From contig NC_068973.1 of the NCBI RefSeq assembly GCF_016808095.1, positions 15,930,501-15,994,500 on the forward strand: a DNA stretch of 64,000 nt, written 5' to 3'. How positions within the stretch are numbered: position 1 is the first letter of the stretch; each line of letters opens with the position of its first letter. The stretch is from Vigna angularis (Eukaryota; Streptophyta; Magnoliopsida; Fabales; Fabaceae). A program made the translations under genes and the position numbers. Of the stretch, positions 48,260 through 61,561 are shown piece after piece. The notes below the pieces were generated by a model. It was not told the DNA's origin. It saw nothing but the letters and a program-made list of their open reading frames with translations, and did no database searches.

Positions 48260-49206
48260 TTTTCTTTTAATATAAATTAGATTGCATATACGATTGAAAT
48301 CTTCTAAATTGAAAGGCTTGTGATCATATACCCAATTGAAATGTAGCTATGTTTGGATAATAAAGTTAGAGTTGATAATCCTAGCTACTATCATATTTTT
48401 TTCTAATATTACTTTTAAGATGAAATAATTACTGTAATACATAAAAAAATGAAAGATAATTAAAAAAAACAAATATAGAACACTAGAAGACATATTTGTT
48501 TAGTTATAAGGTAATTTACAAATACTTTATGTTTGAGTGTTGAAACTAGACAAAGAGTTTCATATTGTGCGGATTTTATAGATAGAGATTAGGGTATGGT
48601 GATTGCATGAGTGACCTAGATGACAAAATGTGAGACAGGTGGGAGGAAGTTTAAAAGTTGGATTATCTTAGGAACTTATTTAAGAAAGAAGGAATAAAAA
48701 AAAGATAAAAGAATGATGATATCCCAGTCTATCTTGAGTTGCTTATATATAGGAAAGTTTATTTAAGTTTCCTTAAAATAAGAATATTATCTGTCTTAGG
48801 CCATGCGGGGGTGAATGAGCTGTTGAATTTTGGTGTTTTGTGAAGATTAGAAGACATAGTGTTGGTATTTTGGCTGTGTTCCTTAATTTCTCTTTTTGTT
48901 GTATAGTTTTAATTGAACACAGTGCATTCTACTTTTAAAAATGTCATACAAATCAAGGATGTGTGTCTTTGGGCCAGGAGAGATGGAAATTTTGAAGCCC
49001 CACTCTCAGGCCTAATTAATGGCATTCACTTATGGTGAGGGATTCAAAACCCACGGGAAAAATATGGCACATGGCATGTAGGGTTAAAACGTCTACCATA
49101 TCATTAGTGGCTTCATTTCTTCACCAAGACTGGACCAAACCTCCAAATTCCTCTTCTCCTTTCCAAAATAATTTTTACTTGTTTTTCTTTCTCATTAATT
49201 ATTTTA

Positions 49207-49261
<55 letters not shown>

Positions 49262-52200
49262 TCAAGGATCTTTCCAGCCAAGATTAATTCACAATATACA
49301 ACATCCACCTAAACTAACTCACATAGAGTTTAACACGACTTCAAATTCAACATTAACTTTTTATTTCTGTTTCAGTGTATAAGGTCGAAACATACGCTTT
49401 CACAATTTCAATTTATCTTTCTATCTTTTTTCAGTCTTTTTGATTTTCTTTTATATGTAATTTTTCCTTTTATACAGTCCAAGTCTGAGCGGTGGATACT
49501 CGGAAACTCAAGTTAGTATTAAGTTACCAGTTATAATAGTCAAGTCTTAAATGCTTAATAAATGCAATCACCTACCTTTTTACCTTAATATATTTATATA
49601 TTTCTAAATGGGTCTTGGCTTAGTGTATGCCTAATCAGGCCCAATATTGCTTAAATATATTTTTACCTTATTAATTAAATAAGATTAGATTAGGAGTAGT
49701 TCGGTCATGATCATTACAATTACCCATTCAATTAATTATATAGTTGACCGACCAGTAGGAATAAATAATTGATCCATATGTATAATGATTTCTATTTAAT
49801 GTGAAATTTAATATTTCAATTCTCAACCATTATCCATGTATAATATTAATTACTACAATTACCTGTATTGAGTAGAAAAAGTGTAATGAAATTATTATGT
49901 ACATAACCAACTTAAAGGAAAAGAGTAATTGATTGTTCATGATTTTCATTATCAATTCAAGTATTATCAAAATTCTCTAAATATTTAGTACGGGGAAAAC
50001 GTAATGTTCTTTATTAAGAATAACACAAATGTTATGTAACAAAATACTCACAAGTCACAAAATTTTCACAAATATTAATCAACTTTAAATAATTGCTTGC
50101 GAGAAAGTAATATATACTTCTCTAATGAAAATCATTCTCATCAAGTAAAATTCATTAACATGGAACCCGCACACTTAATTAATCAGATTCATAAAAATTA
50201 ATATATGTAAAACATGTCCCTTCACACGCTAGTTTTGTTAATATCTAAAATTAATATTAATATGTCTAAGTTAATGAAAATCCAAATCTTGAGTTGTTTG
50301 TTCGTAAACAAGGTTATGCAGACTGCAATTACACATTACCGACAGCTATTAATGATATAGTTGGCCCAACTAAAAAACAAGATTAGACGTCCCGTGTCTA
50401 GTAAATTATCACCATAATCATACCATCATCATTATTATTATTATCTTAATTAAAGTTACTTGTTTGGAAACTATGAACCTAATGTCACCCGTTAAACAGA
50501 ACAAGCTAAATAAAATTATAATAATAATCTCAACTTTTTCACTAATCTTATCAACAATAGTTCACCGACCACCCCTAATGAATTTTGATAAGCACGATAT
50601 TTTCTCGTAGGAAAAGGTCTTTTTTAAAATAATGTTCTTTTCTAACAATCCAACATGACCAATAATTAAATAGGTCTTTGACTTTACTTAATCCAATGTC
50701 TGATCTGTTGTAATGTTATTTCATTTGATAAAGAAGGAATATATTAATTCCCATAGTTTTCTGGGTTTAATCGGCTCTATAATTATTGCGTAATTAGTTT
50801 TGAGTAATTAATCCAATGCCACGATTGTTAATACAATTCTAATATAATAAATTGACAATACGTGGAACAAAGATGGCTTCTTCACCACTGAATGTCATCT
50901 ACTTTGTCTTCATTCAATCTCATGAACATTTTTTTAACAAAATCATTGGATGGTGTTTCTAAATTCACATAAAAGAATAAAATAATCATTATAGAAAAAA
51001 AATGATCTTAAATAATTTTGGAACACTTAAAAACAAAAATAAAAGCCATAAAGTGGTGACAGGCGAAAACATTTTACATGAATTAGAGAAAAAGCATAAT
51101 GTTATGATAATTTGAGGAAGGGGAAAAGGGTGGTGGAAAGTGGAAAGTGGAAAGTGGAAGGAGAAGAAAAGAAAAAAAGGACATGTAGGGATAATGGTGT
51201 TAGAATTATGTAACCTTTCTCTCTTTATGTGATGTAGTAGTCTATTTTGAGTCTTCTACAACTTTGTCACTGTATCTCCCATCGCCCACCAACCAAACCC
51301 ACCCAACAAAACCAAAGGCCTTCTTCTTCATTCAAACACCCAAACGTGCAAACCTACCTTATTACACTTCATGCCACTCACACATCTTATGATTGATTGA
51401 TTGTGATTAATTAAATGACTTAGCTCTTAGCTCTCTTCCTATCTATATGGATCTACATCATTCACCATTACTATATATATTACTATTGCCTAGCCCCAAA
51501 AGGGCCAAAAAGTCCTAAACCTTAGGACCTCATATACCTTACTTTTCTTTGTTACTCACTTTCCTTCTTTTCCTCAAACCAATCCCACCCTTGTCTCACT
51601 TTTTTATCATCATTAGTTTACTCCTTCAATTCTGTTTCCTTCCTTGCTAATCCCTTTTACTCCCTTTATTCCAACCTTGTTTAATTACTCATGGCAAATC
51701 ATTAAAGTTCGGGTAAGGAAAAACCAAAAAACGGGTGAATTTTGTTCCACTATTTTCAATCTACCTTCATTAATAATGCATTTCGATAAGCTTTTCTTGT
51801 CCTCCAGTACTCTCATTATTGTGCCCATGTTCTTACCCACTTTGTCCTCTTCAATGCATCCTTGCATTTTCTTTTTCTTTAATTCCACAATTTTATTTTT
51901 CAATCGTTACTATTTATACATAAAGTTCTTTTTATTGCTTTTCTCATTCAGATCAAATTTTTCGTATTGGTATTCATGTCATGTCACCGCTTTGGGGAGT
52001 GAGCATCAAGAGGAACAAATTAGGATTTTTAAAATTTAATTCAATTTTTTCTATTTTTGTGAATTTTATTTATATTTTAATTACAAATGTTGTTCGTCCT
52101 TCTGAAGCATGAAGAGAGGACTGATGTTTAATAATATGATTTCCAAATCTTTAAATTTTATTTCTTTTAACTCTCTTTTTTATCACCCATTATTTGAAAT

Positions 52201-53179
52201 TTTTTACTTTTTATTTTTTATTTTTTTGGAATCTCGAAAATAACTTCTAAAACTCCACTGATCAATGTTGTTAATCTTCCTCCCATAATGTATCTAAATG
52301 ACTTCTAGAAATATTTAGTAATTTATTCATTCTTTTAGTTTTTTTCTTGTGAGATTTTTTCGTCAACTGTGATCCTGTATGTTCAAATTATTAGACATCT
52401 TGTTTCAGAAGAAGAAAAAATCCATTCTCCTTTGAACTTTTCTATGATATTTATTTTTTACTTTTGTTTTAAATATTACAAAGTTTTTTAATTCTAGATA
52501 TATTCACATGGTGTAATATAAGTTTCTTTTATCATGCGTACTATATTAATGTTTTACTATTGAGACTAATATTTTTTTTATTAAATATATTTTAGTTTTT
52601 AGATACAAAATTAAAATTTATTTATATGTAAAATTTGGATACAATTTAGTTCTTAAATTTTAAAAATAAATAAATATAATTCTTTTAATTAACCGTACGA
52701 AACTTTTTGACCTGTTATACTATATTTAGGTAAGTTTGAATTATTTACCATATTTGACGTATTATAATGTAAATGTTAGTCTGGAATATTCTTGGAATAA
52801 AAAGGACTATATTCTCTTTTTTTTTAATTTAAAACTAAAATGTATCATAGTTTGACAAATGGAAAAATTTCAATTTCACATCTAAATTTAGAGACTAAAC
52901 ATATTTAATCAATATATATTTTGTTACTTTTAAAGTATTATTGAAGTTTGATTCTATTAATTTTGACCAAAGAAGTTGAAAGAAGTTTATTTAGCTACAT
53001 TGCTTCATCTTATAATTCTCACTATAATTTATTTATCAAAGGCGCTTTTTTATATAATTATTATCTTATTTCTTTTATAATTGTTGAATTTGTGAAAATG
53101 TTAGTTAGAAAATAACTTTAAAATGCAAAAGTGTAAGATATCACATCTTAGAGATATATATATTTTTTTTTTCAGATAA
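48260..53179. other. Intergenic, no gene supported
   Basis: Mostly AT-rich. About 51100-51700 is a GGAAAGT-rich then pyrimidine-rich stretch that looks like a promoter or leader, but no coding sequence follows. The 131-codon frame at 51644-52039 is Phe/Leu/Ser-rich without motifs. The frame at 49032-49382 crosses the ATT microsatellite and encodes poly-Tyr. Confidence 0.35.
49205..49260 (+). repeat. (ATT)n microsatellite
   Basis: About 18 uninterrupted ATT trinucleotides. Confidence 0.95.
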
Positions 53180-53680
53180 TGTTTCGGTAGGGATTAGTTC
53201 GAGAGACTAACCTTTCTGACATGTCCTCGTTGCTTCTGAACCGCTCGCTTTCAGTCTGGACCGCTCGGCTGTCACTTGCTCCGCTCGGTTGTATTCTTGA
53301 TCAGGGCAGGTACCTGCAAAAGCTCAAGTTAGGAGCGGTTTAATGAACTATTTATCACAGTTGAATATTTGAGTCTCGTAGAGTGGATCGAACGTACCTC
53401 GCCTTTGACCCTGTCATTATATTTATAAGTGTTTCATAGACCAAATAAAAACAAAACTTACTTGGAGATTCGGTTAGTTACTCATAAACGACATATCAAT
53501 ATCTCTAATTAGATATCTTATATATTTTATCGTTTGTTGGACTATTGACCCAATAATAACTTAAACGTTGGTCCAGTTATAGCCCAACATTGTTGATGTA
53601 GCGGTAAAACTGAACGACTTTGAGTGGATGGACCAAATGGTCATGGATGCTAACCGTTAGGTAGATATTATATACCATAT
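53180..53680. repeat. Probable solo LTR or other dispersed repeat
   Basis: A 500-bp island richer in GC than its AT-rich surroundings, starting near TGTTTCGGTAGGG. It has GCTCGG/CCGCTCG words repeated three times (53245-53290) and then GGTACCTGCAAAAGCTCAAG. A diverged phrase (GCGGTGGATACTCGGAAACTCAAGTTAG) occurs at about 49487. No clear termini or target duplication were found. Confidence 0.35.
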
Positions 53681-55918
<2,238 letters not shown>

Positions 55919-56078
55919 ATGTGCTCGAAAAGTATTTTCATTATTGATATATTTTTTCAATTATTTTGAAAAAAATGTGATGGGAAATGCCTAAATATAT
56001 CTAAAATTATGAAACTAAAGTTAATTATTTGAAAAAAAATGAATTTTATTTCAAAAATAAAATTGTGAACTTACTTGT

Positions 56079-56808
56079 TGTCACGTCTCATTAATTACAC
56101 TGCTGAGTCACCTGTTAGCTTCCATAAATGCACCGCGCCATTTGCTTAGAGGCATTAAAAATGCACTAAAACTCTGATTGCATGAGCTGCCAAGTGTCGA
56201 ATGGAACATCCTGAAGTCAGTAAGTGAGGGCAGGTGTCAGCAGAAGGGCGCACGTCCGTTTTTGGGGCGTGGGCAAGCAGAAAAATCATTTCTGAAAAAC
56301 TCTGCTCATTCTTCTGCACGCTTCTTCTTCTTCCTAACTTCAGATCTCCATTTTTCTCCACCTTCTCTCTAGAAAACCTTTCACTTCTCTCTACTACAAC
56401 TCACCATCCTTTGATCCGATTACTGTTTAGGCACCGTAGAAGGATCCACGTTGCCTTGAGCTTCCACCAGAACCGAACACTTTTGCACCCTGGCATGACT
56501 ATGATGTATCAAGACCTCAGGAAGACGTTCTGGTGGTCTGGAATGAAGAGCGATGTCGCACGCTTCGTGGCGTCTTGTTTAACTTGCCAGCGTGCAAAAG
56601 CTGAACACCAAAGACCGGGCGGTCTACTGCAACCTCTTGAGATTCCAGAATGGAAGTGGGACAGCATATCAATGGATTTCGTGACTCATCTACCGCGTTC
56701 GACCAATAGCGTGTTTTACTTCTTTAGTTGTAAAACTGATTTGATATATTAATATATGTGAATATTCTATTTTATATGGTTTATTACTGTATTTTATGGG
56801 ATGTTACA
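56079..56808 (+). repeat. Chimeric 5' LTR of the gypsy element
   Basis: It begins TGTCACGTCTC and ends GGGATGTTACA. Bases 56079-56483 match the start of the 3' LTR. The next 215 bp match integrase coding DNA. The final 110 bp (56699-56808) are presumably the LTR's true 3' end, whose partner lies right of the window. At 730 bp it is much shorter than the 3' LTR (over 2.4 kb). Confidence 0.85.
56484..56698 (+). pseudogene. Integrase zinc-finger/core fragment embedded in the LTR
   Basis: Its 215 bp align without indels to 60292-60506 of the same element's pol, with three mismatches seen by eye. It encodes the HHCC zinc-finger part and the start of the catalytic core up to the first catalytic Asp region (MDFVTHLP). 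It is too short to act as an enzyme. Confidence 0.92.
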
Positions 56809-56812
56809 TTAT

Positions 56813-56824
56813 TGGTATCAGAGC
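56813..56824 (+). other. Primer binding site, initiator Met tRNA type
   Basis: TGGTATCAGAGC, the standard plant site, lies four bases after the LTR's terminal CA. Confidence 0.92.
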
Positions 56825-56960
56825 AGTTTTGTTCTCTTAAGGACACTGTAGGTTATGAGTGCACTGTGTTTTTGCTGTGTGCTTAATGTGTGTTTGATGA
56901 GTAATTTTGAAACTCTTTGAACATAACTAACGCTCGTTTTTCTCTGCTTCCAGAGAACAA

Positions 56961-59900
56961 ATGGCACCTAGACTTCCTCCTCCACCGCAGCCTACTGAGC
57001 CTGATACGTCCAACAACACTAGGTTGTTGGAAATGGTGATCGATAGGTTGTAGCAGCAGAATACCACTCTGATGGAGCAGAATGCTACACTGATGCAGCA
57101 AAACCAGAATGCTTTGCAGAGTTTGGAGGCCGCTCGCGCCAACTCTGAAACGACTCAGCGGCAGTTAATGGAGATTCTTGCTGCTACCAGGGGCACTTCA
57201 GGAGCGTCATCTTCAAACGCTGCCCAACCTGCTGCTGAGTGGAGCTTGGAGAGTTTCCTCCAACACCGTCCTGCAAAATTCAGTGGAAAATGCCTTCCTG
57301 ATGAGGCGGACCAGTGGCTGAGGGATATGGAGCGTATTTACAACGCTAAGAGGTGTTCGGATGACAACCGGTTAGCCTTTACAAAATACCTGCTGACTGG
57401 TGAAGCTAGCCACTGGTGGACGAGCATGAAAGCTATTTTGACGGACGCTAAGAGTCCCATCACTTGGGCGGTTTTCAGAAATAAGTTCTATGAGGAGTAC
57501 TTCCCAGACAGCGTTCGTTACGCTAAGGAAGTTGAGTTCCTTCAACTGGTGCAAGGAGCGAAGACTGTGTCGGAGTATACCAACACGTTCAAACACCTGT
57601 TGAGATTCAATACCATGGCGACCAGTGAGGTATGGCAGTGCAGAAAGTTTGAAAACGGGCTGAGGAGTGATCTGAAGGTGTTAATCTCCAGCTTGTGTAT
57701 TCGGTCTTTCCCTGCAATGGTCGAGAGGACCAAAGTATTGGAGAAAAATATGGCAGAGGCCGAACAACAGAAGAACCAACAAGCAACCAGAGGACCAATT
57801 CTATCAAGGACGAACCTGAATCGGAATAGGACACCGTACGCGCGTCCAGTTCAGTCTAGTGGTTCTCAAGCTTTGGTGGTTGCTGGACAGTCTGGACAGC
57901 AGGGGGCGATTAAATGTTTCCAGTGTGGAGGACCCCATTTCAGATCAGTCTGTCCTCAGTTGGTAGGAGGAAAGTATTGCACTCGATGTAGAAGAAACGG
58001 ACATTTGGAGAAAGAGTGCAATATGGGAGGTCGAGCGATCATGAGGCCACCGAACGCTTGAAGGACCCAACAAGGGAGAGGTGGTCGAGCCCAAGCTGTT
58101 GGGAGAGTATATGCACTAACGGGCGCTGAAGCTGCTAGTTCAGGTACACTAATTACCAGCACCTGTTCAGTATATGGAGAACCCTGTTGCGTGTTGTATG
58201 ATTTGGGGGCGACACACTCCTTCATCTCGAAGGCGTGCGTTGAAAAACTAGGGTTAGTTGAGAGCGAGATGTAGTTTGACTTGGTGGTGTCAACCCCAGC
58301 AGCTGGTGAGGTTAGGACGTCTACAGTCTGTATTAGATGTCCTATTGAGGTAGAAGGGCGTAGATATAAGGTGAACCTCATATGTTTGCCTCTCAAGGAA
58401 TTAGAAGTGATTTTGGGAATGGATTGGCTGACTACCAATCACATTCTCATAGACTGTGGTGCTAAGGAATTGATTTTTCCTGAAGAAGATGAAGAAGAGT
58501 TGACTGTGACACTCGGGCAGCTGAAAGAAGATATTATGGAGGGCGCCAGTTGCTTCTTGATTTCGACGCACTCGGCCGAAGACTCCAGTGGAGAACGATC
58601 GTCCAAAAGTCAGCTGAGTAGAGGACGATCAGTCGTGAATGAGTTTCCTGATGTTTTTCCAGAAGAAGTACCTGGATTGCCTCCCTTTCGTGAAGTGGAG
58701 TTCACGATTGATCTGGCGACGACAGCAGCACCCATCTCGGTTCAACCATATAGAATGGCTCCAGCTGAGTTGGCCGAACTCAAACAGCAAATTGAAGATC
58801 TGATGGACAAGAGATTTATTAGACCAAGCGTCTCACCTTGGGGAGCGCCTGTGTTGTTGGTGAAGAAGAAAGATGGCAGCTCTCGGCTCTGCATTGATTA
58901 CAGGCAACTGAATAAGCTGACCATCAAGAACAAGTATCCCCTACCACGGATTGATGATTTACTGGATCAGTTGCATGGGGCGAGCGTGTTCTCTAAGATC
59001 GACTTGAGATCAGGCTATCATCAAATTCGGGTTAAAGAAGAAGATATTCAGAAGACGACCTTTAGATCACATTACGGACACTACGAGTATGTAGTGATGC
59101 CGTTTGGTGTGACGAACGCTCCAGCCATATTCATGGATTACATGAACTGTATTTTCAGGCCGTATTTGGACAAGTTCGTGGTAGTGTTCATTGACGACAT
59201 CCTCATCTACTCCAAGAGCTGTGAAGAACATGAAGAGCATTTAAGACTGGTACTTGGAGTTTTGAGAGAAAAGGAGTTGTACGCTAAGTTGTCCAAGTGC
59301 GAATTTTGGATGAAGGAGATACAATTCTTGGGACACGTAGTATCCGCTGGTGGAATTTCAGTAGATCCGGCTAAGGTACGAGCGATATTGGATTGGGAGA
59401 GTCCGCGTTCGGTCACTGAAGTTAGGAGTTTTGTGAGACTCGTGGGCTACTACAGGCGTTTCATAGAAGGATTTTCTAAGATAGTAGCACCATTAACGCA
59501 GTTGACCAGGAAAGACCACCCGTTCGCTTGGACCGATCGGTGTGAATCCAGCTTCCAAGAACTGAAACAGAAGTTGACGAGCGCTCCAGTTTTGGGTATT
59601 CCGGACATGACCAAACCATTTGAAGTCTACTGTGATGCCTCTCATCAAGGTTTGGGTTGTGTATTGATGCAAGAGAGACGAGCAGTCGCGTACGCTTCAC
59701 ATCAGCTGAAGATTCATGAGAAGAATTACCCAACGCACGACCTGGAGTTGGCAGCGGTCGTCTTTGCTCTGAAGATTTGGAGACACTATTTGTATGGATC
59801 AACTTTCCAAGTCTTCTGTGATCACAAGAGCCTCAAGTACCTCTTTGATCAGAAGGAGTTAAACATGAGACAAAGGAGGTGGCTTGAGTTCTTGAAGGAC

Positions 59901-61526
59901 TACGACTTCGAATTACTGTATCATCCTGGCAAAGCGAACGTTGTAGCAGATGCGTTGAGCAGGAAGGTGGTGCATGTCTCGTCCACGATGGTTAGGGAGT
60001 TAAGCTTGGTGGAGAGTTTCAGAGACCTAAGGTTGCAGTTCAAGTTAGAACCGAACAACAATAAATGCTGTAACCTTAGGATATCAAGTAATGTGTTCGA
60101 CCGAATCAAGATGAAGCAAAGGGAGGATGAAGACCTGGTGAAGATTCTGAACGCGCTCGGCATAGATCAAGCAAAGGAATTCAACGCTGGAACGGACGAC
60201 CTATTACGCTATATGGGTAGGACGTGCGTTCCAAACGATGGGGATCTGAAGAGAATTATCCTGCAGGAAGGACATCACAGCCGTCTTAGCATGCACCCTG
60301 GCATGACTAAGATGTATCAAGACCTCAGGAAGACGTTCTGGTGGCCTGGAATGAAGAACGATGTCGCACGCTTCGTGGCGTCTTGTTTAACTTGCCAGCG
60401 TGCAAAAGCTGAACACCAAAGACCGGGCGGTCTACTGCAACCTCTTGAGATTCCAGAATGGAAGTGGGACAGCATATCAATGGATTTCGTGACTCATCTA
60501 CCGCGTACAGTCAAGAATCACGACTCCATCTGGGTCATAGTGGATCGCTTGACGAAGAGTGCTCATTTCCTAGCGGTCAACCTGAAGATGTCAATGACTA
60601 CCTTGGCAAAGCTCTACATCAAGGAGATCGTTCGTCTACACGGAGTGCCGTCCAGTATCATCTCTGACCGAGACACGAGATTCACCTCTCGGTTTTGGCA
60701 ATCCTTGCAAAGCGAACTGGGCAGCAAGCTTCAAATGAGTTCAGCGTATCACCCTCAGACGGACGATCAATCTAAGAGGACCATCCAGACGCTCGAGGAC
60801 TTATTGAGGACGTGCGTACTAGATCACATGGGCGTTTGGGATGAAGTACTACCGTCAGTGGAGTTCACCTACAACAACAACTTCCAGTCCAGCATTGGAA
60901 TGGCTCCCTTCGAAGCTCTTTACGGACGTAAATGCCGCACGCCACTTTGCTGGTTTCAAGAAGGAGAGAACATATTGACTGGACCTGAGCTCATTCAATA
61001 AACGACTGAAAAGGTGAAGTTAATCCAAGAGAGATTGAAGACGTCCAAGAGCAGACATAAGTCTTATGCTGACAAGAGGAGAAGACCGTTGGAGTTTCAA
61101 GCTGGCGATCACGTATTCCTTAGACTGAATCCAACCACTGGAGTCGGCAGAGCTATGCGACCAAAGAAGTTATCTCTGAAGTTCGTTGGACCCTATCAAA
61201 TACTAAGGAAGATTGGCCCAGTAGTGTACGAACTAGCCTTGCCTCCTCAACTATCCAACCTTCATCCGGTATTTCATGTTTCCCAACTCCGCAAATACAT
61301 AGCAGATCCCTCGCACATACTGGAGCTAGAGGACGTTCGTCTTCGCCAAGACCGAACGTTGGAGTTGTAGCCGGTACGCATAGAAGATAGTGACACCAAG
61401 TACTACAAAAGGAAAGCTGTCCGAATGGTGAAGGTAGTGTGGAATGAAAAGACGGGCGACACTACCTGGGAAGTGGAGAACGCCATGAAGGATTTGTACC
61501 CTCACCTATTTCCTGGTAAGTCTTAA
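56961..61526 (+). pseudogene. Gypsy gag-pol polyprotein gene, near-intact with five stops
   Basis: One frame runs from ATG 56961 to TAA 61524-61526. Gag includes the retrotransposon gag domain (about 57270-57760) and two zinc knuckles, C-x2-C-x3-H-x4-C from 57915 and C-x2-C-x4-H-x4-C at about 57978-58019. Protease is at about 58140-58430, with the active-site triad changed to Asp-Leu-Gly (58200-58208). Reverse transcriptase has FIDD at 59187-59198. RNase H starts near 59625 (VYCDAS). Integrase has HHCC at about 60270-60410, the two catalytic Asp in MDFVTHLP and SDRDTRF, but Lys (60774-60776) where the D-D-35-E glutamate belongs. A chromodomain-like tail follows at about 61371-61520. In-frame stops are at 57051, 58059, 58272, 60999 and 61368; no frameshift is seen. 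All damage is by point changes. It cannot make active protein, though its RNA might be mobilised by a relative. Confidence 0.9.
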
Positions 61527-61539
61527 TTTTCGAGGACGA

Positions 61540-61561
61540 AAATTTTTGTAGTTAGGAGGAT
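61540..61561 (+). other. Polypurine tract region
   Basis: Purine-rich sequence (TAGTTAGGAGGAT) directly before the TG of the 3' LTR, the usual second-strand priming site. Confidence 0.55.

Noticed and set aside
49032..49382. 116-codon open frame with poly-Tyr
   Set aside because: The tyrosine run is the translation of an (ATT)n microsatellite.
51644..52039. 131-codon open frame after a pyrimidine-rich leader-like stretch
   Set aside because: Phe/Leu/Ser-rich with no motif; AT-rich plant DNA gives such frames by chance. I also looked for well-known conserved plant microRNA sequences here and saw none.
56155..56361. Open frames repeated at 56155-56372 and 61640-61857
   Set aside because: They recur only because the two LTRs are duplicates; no coding signal.
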